A stretch of DNA of 64,000 nucleotides. Origin: Siphonodentalium dalli. Taxonomy: Eukaryota > Mollusca > Scaphopoda > Gadilida > Siphonodentaliidae. The stretch covers positions 133,317,282 through 133,381,281 of the forward strand of contig CP136062.1 of assembly GCA_032622095.1 (NCBI GenBank), read 5' to 3'. Below are positions 55,309 through 64,000 of this stretch, one piece after another; the stretch's first letter is position 1; each line of letters opens with the position of its first letter. Position numbers and translations under genes: made by a program. The notes below the pieces were generated by a model. It had not been told where the DNA came from. It saw nothing but the letters and a program-made list of their open reading frames with translations, and made no database searches.

Positions 55309-58300
55309 AGTGATGTGAAACACTCAGTAGGGTGATCAGCTATAAATGGAGAATAATCTTGCTAAAAGTAGCTATTTTTACAAATATTATATCCAAATTG
55401 ACAACACACATCGTCATTCTTACATATTAATTAAATACAGTGACTCTCGATGATTAAATCGTTTTCGTTAGTTTATTGCCGATAGTTACGTCCCGAATCG
55501 AGATGTAAATATTTACAATTCAGCGTAGTTCTGACTATGTTTTCTATGGAGTGGTACAGTCGATTTGCTTGAGATTTTCGGCAATGTTAATAGAATGCTA
55601 CATATTCATCCTATTGGCATAGTGCCTGAATACTAACTCATCAGTTTCTCATACCCAAACAAGTCCATAATATGTCTTTAATATTGGCCACAAAATAGCC
55701 ACAGACCTAGCTCAGCCCCCTTTATACACAGGACGAGCGACCACCGACACTGATGATTAACAGATTGCCAGGAAGCCTGCACCTGGTGCCTGAATAAGAC
55801 ATGATCAGTAGCATGGACCACGTGCACAGTTGTCTGAACTTGTCTCCACCATCTGGGGTAACGCTTTGTCGGCGAATATTTAGTAGTAATCATCCTCCTG
55901 CATTTTAAATTACCGTAGGTAGATTTCTGTCTATAAGTCCCAACTTTCTAACCCACTATTTCCCCTCAGAATGCGCATTATACATCGGTAAGTCAGTAAG
56001 GGGTAGAGATGGGCGGTGCTCGGTATTTACCGTGCGGTATCGGTATCAGCGTAATACCGATTTACCGTACCGAATCAAAACTGAAAATACCGTATTTTCG
56101 GTAATGAAATCATTCATGTGTTGCCAGCGTATGTGTGTGCCTTGTCACCGTATATTAGCAACGGGAATCGAATAATTATGATAACTTGGTGAAACAAGTC
56201 GATACAACATGTATTATAGTCTATTGCAACGTTGTTACGGCATCTCTGATCTTTACGACATATTAATGACAATGTAACTAACATCATGACCTTTGACTAC
56301 TCATAGCTGGATTGTTATGTGTCAATTTCGGTATCCGTGCAAACTGGAAAATGCGTGGGTAACTCGGTACAGGCCACAAGTCTTTAATCCGTGTTCCAAG
56401 TTGGATCGAAGCATGTGTTATGTGGGGTCCCCGTGCACACCAAATTGAAACCCCCACATTTTACTTTATAATTAGTCGGTGATGCAATAATGATTTGATA
56501 TACGCATTGCAGATACTTATCTTGTCAGTTCTTCTCGGAAAGTTGTGCACGTATATGTCGGTACAAATATGTTTTTATCCTACTATAAATTAAACATATA
56601 CTTACCGGCATATTATACATATGTGCCTATATTTGACAAAAAAAAGGTCACGTGATAACTTTAAATTAACATTTGGGCACCATGTGCTACCGGTAATTTG
56701 CCTGCTATAAATAAGAGTGACGCTTATACACATGGATGGTATAAATACGCTACAAGGAGGAGATTATGAACCACCCGCGGGTTTGGACATCTGCAGTTCG
56801 GAAATTGCCATCGTTTGCCGATTTTCATGACATTGCCGGGAGTCGCGCAAACTTTCATAAATTTGTGAATTGTGATTACAGGTTACTAATCACGATTTTA
56901 TTCACTCATTGAAATGTTACGGAAATCAAATTGACATGAAAAAATATTGTAGTCATGCTCTTATTCTTTTCAAATCAGTGCAATGACATGCGTGTAAATC
57001 ATCAAAGAAATGTGTGAATATTACTTAATTGTGTAGGTCATTTTGTTGCCTAATTTAGCTATTGTCATGTAGTAAATCCGTGGACCGTGGTCATATACCT
57101 GTATACACGTATAATGTTCAGCTAAAAACTTGAATTACAACAATTTACCGGGAATATCTGCTCTAGTCTTATAATTTAATAGCAATACCGATTACCGTAC
57201 TGATACCGAGGTAAATCGACAAAAATTTACCGATACCGATACCGAGATTGAAATGTCAATACCGCGCATCTCTAGTAAGGCGCTGAATTCTGAGCACAGG
57301 TGAGGTCTGGCAGTCGCTGCCACGAACAGTGCAGACATTTTACCTCAAATCAAGGTCTGTATCAAAGAAATGTTTAATTAAAAATAAAACATTTCAAAAA
57401 TATTAATAGTTATTTTCAGTGACAGTGTATTTATTCCCAATCCAATTAATACAAAAATTATCCATTATACGAATCCAGCATGAAGTCAACTCTGTCTGAG
57501 GAATGGCTTTTGATTTAACACTAATTTGTTTTTGATTGGTACCTGAAGAAAACACAATGTGTCTGCCAATGGCGGTCCCCTTTGATGTCGGTCCCCTTTG
57601 ATGTCGCTTAAATTGCTACTGTTATAAAAGTCGTATCAACTGTATATTGTGGTGTTACATGCTTTTAGTTCATCAACTTGAGATCAAAGAAAGATGATCT
57701 ATTTTAATTTGGTTTCTATACAAAGCTTCAATGTTACTGCTTGTTGTCACAAATGCAAGGAAATGGATACTATTCAGTGGTAAACATCCAAATTTTCTCC
57801 CGATAGGGTACCAGGTTTGTGCTTCCCAAATACGGCCACATTCCCCCACCCCCTAGCGGAAACCCTGTGTTTTTCGATAATAAACTAGAAGCGATAATTT
57901 GCACATTAAATTCAGGTTAGGCAAAAAAAACAAAAACCCGCCCGCCCCTATTCCGACGCACCCGCCCATTTTCATTTTATTGATTTTGAAAAATTTGTAC
58001 GTGCAGCGATTTTATTTCTGTGTAAACCCATTCATTTCCGAGTAAACCAGACACACAGTGTGTACTGTTAAAGACATATTATGGACTTTTTCGGGTGCGT
58101 AGAACTGTCAAGTTAGTACCCAGGCGTTATGCCAATTGTGGGAATGTAGCATTATACTAACATCGCCGAAAAAATCAAAGAAATCAAACATACCACTCCA
58201 TAGAAATCATCGTCTGAACTACGCTTAATTGTAAATATTTACATCTTGATTCGGGACGCAGCAATGAGTGATAAACTAACACAAATGGTTTCGCCGTCAA

Positions 58301-58447
58301 GAGTCATTGCATTAAATTAATATATAAGAAATTAAGAATGACGATGTGTGCTGTAAATTTTGATTAATATTCGTAAAAAATAACTACGTTGAGCAAGATT
58401 ATTCTCCATTTCAATTTGATCACCCAACTGGAGTGTTTCATATCACT
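55309..58447. mobile_element. TTAA-bordered element with long inverted arms (about 3.1 kb)
   Basis: TTAA at 55305-55308 and 58448-58451 borders inverted ends agtgatgtgaaacactc / agtgatatgaaacactcc. Arms of about 380 bp (55309-55685 and 58066-58447) remain roughly 80 percent alike by eye. TTAA targets are typical of piggyBac and Kolobok groups. It contains the hAT-like insertion at 56004-57274. No transposase was recognised. Confidence 0.65.
56004..57274. mobile_element. hAT-like element (1,271 bp), imperfect 8-bp TSD
   Basis: Starts TAGAGATGGGCGGTGCTCGG and ends with accgcgcatctcta. The flanks are GTAAGGGG (55996-56003) and GTAAGGCG (57275-57282), 7 of 8 matching. Subterminal repeats of taccgataccg are present at both ends. 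No coding sequence was seen. Confidence 0.75.
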
Positions 58448-58451
58448 TTAA

Positions 58452-59907
<1,456 letters not shown>

Positions 59908-60237
59908 TAATCAGGGATGGGGGTGATTTTCATTAGTTGATTAGAGGTGTCACGATTATTGATTTCGATAATCGGTCGTCAATAATCGATTATAATCGGT
60001 TAATCGTACCTAATATCAATAACAGTGGAAGTATTCTGTAATATGGCCTATTGGCTGGGTGTTGGTTATAAAACTCGGCTTATGTAATTTTTACGTTAAT
60101 AATGTGCACCATAAACCACCGGTAATGACTAATGAGCACAATGTATTCAATACCAGCACATTTCTCGACGATGTCATGGTTATAATAATTGTGAGTTCAT
60201 TAGAACGAACGTAGCCATTAATTTCAGTGTTATGAAT

Positions 60238-61286
60238 TAGTGATGGGCGGTTAACCGAGAAAACAACTCGGTTTCGGTTTTTGACAATAAACCGAAAACC
60301 GACTGACGCGATTCTGCTCAAACCGACATTACGGTTTTATTATATATGTTTATTTTTCACTTAAATCTACTTATTATACCTCCCCAGGTACTTATTAGTT
60401 GATATTGTTATCAAATTATCAGCCTCTCTGATCAATATTATATCGGAATGTGTCCATTTCGTCTCAGATATGTGTTGTTATAATATCGTAGGCGACTGTT
60501 TTTGTTCTTTTTCAAAACATTGCCGAACAAAATAACGAACAGGGTTCAACAAAAAGCCCTGTTTGGAGTTATTTTACGCGTCTAACTGGAGACGACTCCA
60601 AAAAATGTCGCTGCTTAATATGTCATAAAAACGTATCAGAGCATGCAAATACCAGCAACCTGGCCAGACAGTCGAAAACTATACCAAGTAAATGGTATGA
60701 ACACTTTGATCGTCTGGACATTCCGATGTGACGTAATCTGGGCAAACCATGTGCAGCTTGTAAACTATGTCGCAACATCAAAGCGATCGCACTGCAGTCA
60801 TTGAATGTGCGTCAATCATGCACGTGTCAAGAATTGTTACACAGTCACGGTCAGGTCAAGGACGCCCACTGTTTGTGAATTTGCTGTTTGCGGTTGAATT
60901 CTCAGATACTATAATGCATATAATATGATAAATATGTTTTAAACATGTCAGAAAGGGATGAACATTGAACATTGAAGATGGGGGTGTTTATTTTTTTAAA
61001 TACCGAATTGTATCATCTTTATGATCTTATCGCATTGGATTCATTTTGCGTTGGCATTTTGTCCCGTTGTTTACCGGTGATCGCAGTTCCTTCCTCAAAT
61101 ATTCAACGTTATTGGGACATTATTGACTCTAATTACGGTTACTTTGAAAGTATATACTCAAATTGTATGTATTTCTGTATAATTTCACTATCTAGTAAAA
61201 AAAAACCGAAAACCGAACCGAAACCGAGGTTTTTTCTCCCAAAAAAAATGAAACCGAACGTAAAAAATAAAAACCGCCCATCTCTA
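60238..61286. mobile_element. hAT-like element (1,049 bp) with BED-finger relic, TSD TTATGAAT
   Basis: Ends TAGTGATGGGCGGTTAACCG and the complement of tagagatgggcggttttta. TTATGAAT is at 60230-60237 and 61287-61294. It belongs to the family of 50990-52083. Confidence 0.9.
60530..60675 (+). pseudogene. BED zinc-finger relic of a hAT transposase
   Basis: One short frame reads KSPVWSYFTRL, a CRCLICHK knuckle and an NTSNLARQ motif, the ordered landmarks of a BED finger; the final histidines are lost. It is too short to stand as a gene and has no catalytic domain downstream. Confidence 0.7.
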
Positions 61287-61345
61287 TTATGAATAGCCAA
61301 ACATACAAACAATATAAAAGTAGGAATGCATGACGGACTGCTGGC

Positions 61346-62860
61346 GGTTCCTAAAAAAATGGAATCTAATGTTACGGAAACTATAAGTTTCAGCAAACTT
61401 CCAGACAGGGCCCAAGCTAGGTATTGAAAACAGGGAGAAATGAAGTCTCCCTCTGCAGTTTTTAGGGAGACTTGAGCCAGAATAGGGAGACTTATAAAAA
61501 AAAATACTTACTAATTTTCAAAATTCGCTTTATTTATCTGCACATCAATAAATAAGATAAAACAACAAGATAAAACATATTTAGCAAGATACAACACAAG
61601 TATAGCACATGTATAGATCGATAATCTAAAACTTTAACTAAATTTATAACTTTAAATTTTTTTTAAACTGTTGACTTTTATCTGAAGAAATTAATTGTCT
61701 ATTTCATAACTTTTAATATCTGAATTGTTATTATAAATTTAAATTTTTGGAAATGGCTTTTGGCCACTGCTGTAATGTGGGTATCCGTTAAAATAAACAA
61801 TAAGGACTAATTAAGGAGGTGTAAAAGCTTTTAATTTTGTTTCTAAAGAGTTTATTGTTGAATACCATCATCACGAGTCACGACCGTCAGTGTTGTCTGA
61901 TGATAATCCGATTAAAGCAATAAATTTGACGAGTTTGATAGCCGTGTCACTATAGTGGTTAATGTGTTCTTAACAGAGACCAGTTGAGCTTATAATATGC
62001 ACCAGCAGGTTATTTAAATACCTGCATTGTAACGAAGTAGGCCTACATGTAATTAATTTGCAACCGTTAACAGACTAACGGTATATACGCGGAGCACGTG
62101 GTCTGAGCGATAGATTGACAACAATTGTAATTTGCAAACACATAGTTTTGACACAAATTAATCCTTTTAAATGAGTTTGGATAGTAATAGTTTATTATGT
62201 AGATCTTTGATTTAACTAAGAACATTAAATTAAGTACTTCCAACGCACATTCAAACCTCTGTGTTTAATAGTAAGCAAGCACGTGTTCTTGTTTGTAAAC
62301 AAAATAAAATGCAATTCCAAAAAGTAAAAAGTTGGATTGAGAAACGGAATTCGACACAAACTACTTTTGTAAAAGTGAAAATTCATAGATATGTTTTAGT
62401 TTAATTTCAAAGACAGTATTATTTGTTCACTTTGGCTACTGCATGAGCAGTGGAAACCATGTATGGCTATACAATTTGCAGTTACAAAATGACCCGTCGG
62501 AACAAATTAAGTAAGGTCTAAATTCCAGTCTCCTTAAAACGAACCAGTAGCTCATCATAAACTTCGTTGCTCAGCGCAATTTGCCATTTCCAAAAGCACC
62601 CAATCTGATTAGAATATGTGGATAGGGTACACCATGTATAATTTATAAATAAAATGCCTCGTTGGAACAGTTGAGACTATATATATATTTTTTTGCAAAA
62701 CGAGCAGAAACGAGTCTAATTTTCACCGGTAAAATTACCGTAAATCCTAAGCTAGTTTTGTCAAATTTGGAAGGCGACCTCATTCTGCAAATGACAGACA
62801 CACTATTTCAAGGCTTGCTGATTACCGTTATGAAAAGGGCCCTAGTAGATCCATCCCTGA
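61346..62860. other. Non-coding stretch
   Basis: AT-rich with short gggagactt repeats near 61440-61500. No gene was recognised. Confidence 0.35.
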
Positions 62861-63331
62861 CAGGCCTGGAAATCTGAGGAGGGCTATTTGATAGCCCTCC
62901 TACAGCCCTCGCAAAATTGACTCCAGGAGGGCTATTTTCAGCCCCCCTAAAGCTGGACAAACTTGCCAACATGAAATTCACTTTGTGAAACTGTAACCTG
63001 TTGGGGACATATAACAAAAACTTTCTGCTAATCTCTGACATCTTCTGGTATGTTCTCAGCAACAAAGAACCAGGCTGTGTTCAATGCCACTAGTAATATC
63101 CTCTGCACAGATAACATGAATTCAAGAGAAGAGATAAAGTCTAGATGGGCTATTAGCCCTTCTAAGGCAACCAAAGAGGGCTATTTTTAGCCCGCCTGCA
63201 AACTGCCAGGCCTGAGTATTAACTCAGGTAAAATATCAAAACTGTAAAAGTTGAGGCGGGCTATAGCCCTCCTATGCAAATCTAGGAGGGCTATTAATAG
63301 CCTTCCTGGATTTTATAGACCGCCAGCCCTG
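62861..63331. mobile_element. Small element made of repeated 'aggagggctat' hairpins (471 bp)
   Basis: At least six copies of aggagggctat or its complement atagccctcct form nested hairpins. The outer ends caggcctgg and ccagccctg are bordered by CCCTGA at 62855-62860 and 63332-63337. Class is uncertain. Confidence 0.5.
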
Positions 63332-63743
63332 CCCTGAATCTACAGATATTCAAAAATCTGTTTTCTATTTCACTGATAACTAGTGTAACTCTTCCAATGA
63401 CAAGTTTTATGTAGTTTCCGGAGTACAAAATAATAAATATGAATCGAGGACACCTGTCCAGAAATGCTTCTATCAATTAATGTTAATTAATGGTATAAAA
63501 CATCCAGTCTTTCGGGATAGTTTTACAAACAATTTTTAGAACAGAAACTTCAGACTATCTCGGGGAATCGAGCATAACAAGACGCAGAACTCTATCTTCT
63601 TAGCACTCTCCATCAAGGCAAACTCATTTTGATTCAGATATTTTGCTAAACTACATAAGGAATAAACCACTGTTTACAGCTGTATAGACAAATAATATAC
63701 TCATTACATTTTGTCTGTTTTTTTCACAGAAAAATATATATAT

Positions 63744-64000
63744 CAGGGTTTCCGCGAGGGGAAAATTAATGAGTCCGTATTGGGGAAACACATAACGCGA
63801 CGGGACGACCATGGTTCGTCCCGTCGGGCGAAAATTTTGTTATTTGACACTGAAAAGTAGCAATTTCCTTGCACATAAGAGTCTCACAAAGCAACCAAAG
63901 CTACGTATATATTACGCAAGTCAATCATTTCCGTGGGTGCATTAATTCTGTTGATGGTATCCAGATAATCAATCAACTAATTACGCACATAAGACTGCCG
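63744..64000. mobile_element. Start of a further element (CAGGGTTTCCGC end), cut by the window
   Basis: The CAGGGTTTCCGC end is also seen at 55241 and, inverted, at 57856-57867. A gacgggacga..tcgtcccgtc hairpin follows at about 63800-63830. The right end is beyond the window. Confidence 0.4.

Larger units (their letters stand above)
59943..61345. mobile_element. Truncated relative of the 52354-54331 element, split by a hAT-like insertion
   Basis: Bases 59943-60005 match the left end at 52354, then jump to sequence matching 53350-53600 (ggaagtattctgtaatatgg onwards). The match resumes after the insertion (gccaaacatacaaacaatat) and fades near 61345. It is an internally deleted copy lacking its right end. 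Confidence 0.7.

Noticed and set aside
55241-57867. hAT-type pair with CAGGGTTTCCGC ends
   Set aside because: Flanks (tgtattt and tgttttt) match in only six of seven bases and the pair interleaves with the better supported TTAA element, so it is not called as one element.

Overview
The window reads as nuclear DNA of a metazoan, most likely a marine invertebrate. A lophotrochozoan such as a mollusc is a guess from the style of the dispersed repeats and is not proven. Eukaryotic signs are spliceosomal introns with GT..AG borders, an AATAAA polyadenylation signal, long AT-rich non-coding stretches, microsatellites and many DNA transposons with clean target-site duplications (TSDs). No ordinary host gene, tRNA, rRNA or CRISPR array could be supported. 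Nearly everything recognisable is mobile.

Region 1 (1-8497) is one giant palindrome centred near 4,249, with arms of about 4.2 kb that are near-identical but not perfect. Each arm carries one gene for a C2H2 zinc-finger/poly-Q protein fused to a Polinton-type (A32/FtsK-HerA-like) packaging ATPase. The right-arm copy (4580-6310) is intact and the left-arm copy is frameshifted. The centre is a 317-bp Tc1/mariner-like foldback element. The left end of the palindrome is cut by the window edge.

Region 2 (8,500-14,930) holds a degenerate short-period array, a decayed LINE reverse transcriptase, several Helitron-like copies arranged head to tail, and a short-unit minisatellite.

Region 3 (14,932-29,319) is a complete-length 14.4-kb Polinton/Maverick element inserted in that minisatellite. 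It has TIRs of about 400 bp and a perfect 6-bp TSD (CATGAG at 14926-14931 and 29320-29325). A spliced protein-primed DNA polymerase with an N-terminal zinc-finger array runs on the plus strand. On the minus strand, read from right to left, lie a deoxynucleoside kinase, a small membrane protein, a tandem-PC4 protein, the packaging ATPase, a small repeat protein, a chromodomain integrase, a small basic protein, the penton (single jelly roll), a basic protein and a truncated major capsid protein. Integrase, PC4 protein and several small genes are intact. Polymerase, MCP, penton, ATPase and kinase carry stops or frameshifts, and the C-terminal half of MCP is deleted against the polymerase end. No adenain-type protease was seen. 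Together these are the replication, integration and virion-assembly parts of a virus-like transposon that is now defective.

Region 4 (29.3-64 kb) has no recognisable host gene. It is a graveyard of non-autonomous DNA transposons, many of which can be delimited to the base by their TSDs: hAT-like (8 bp), a G-run-ended family (7 bp), TA-inserting elements, and a TTAA element. There are nested insertions, two hAT copies retaining BED-finger relics, segmental duplications, tandem arrays and striking perfect hairpins.
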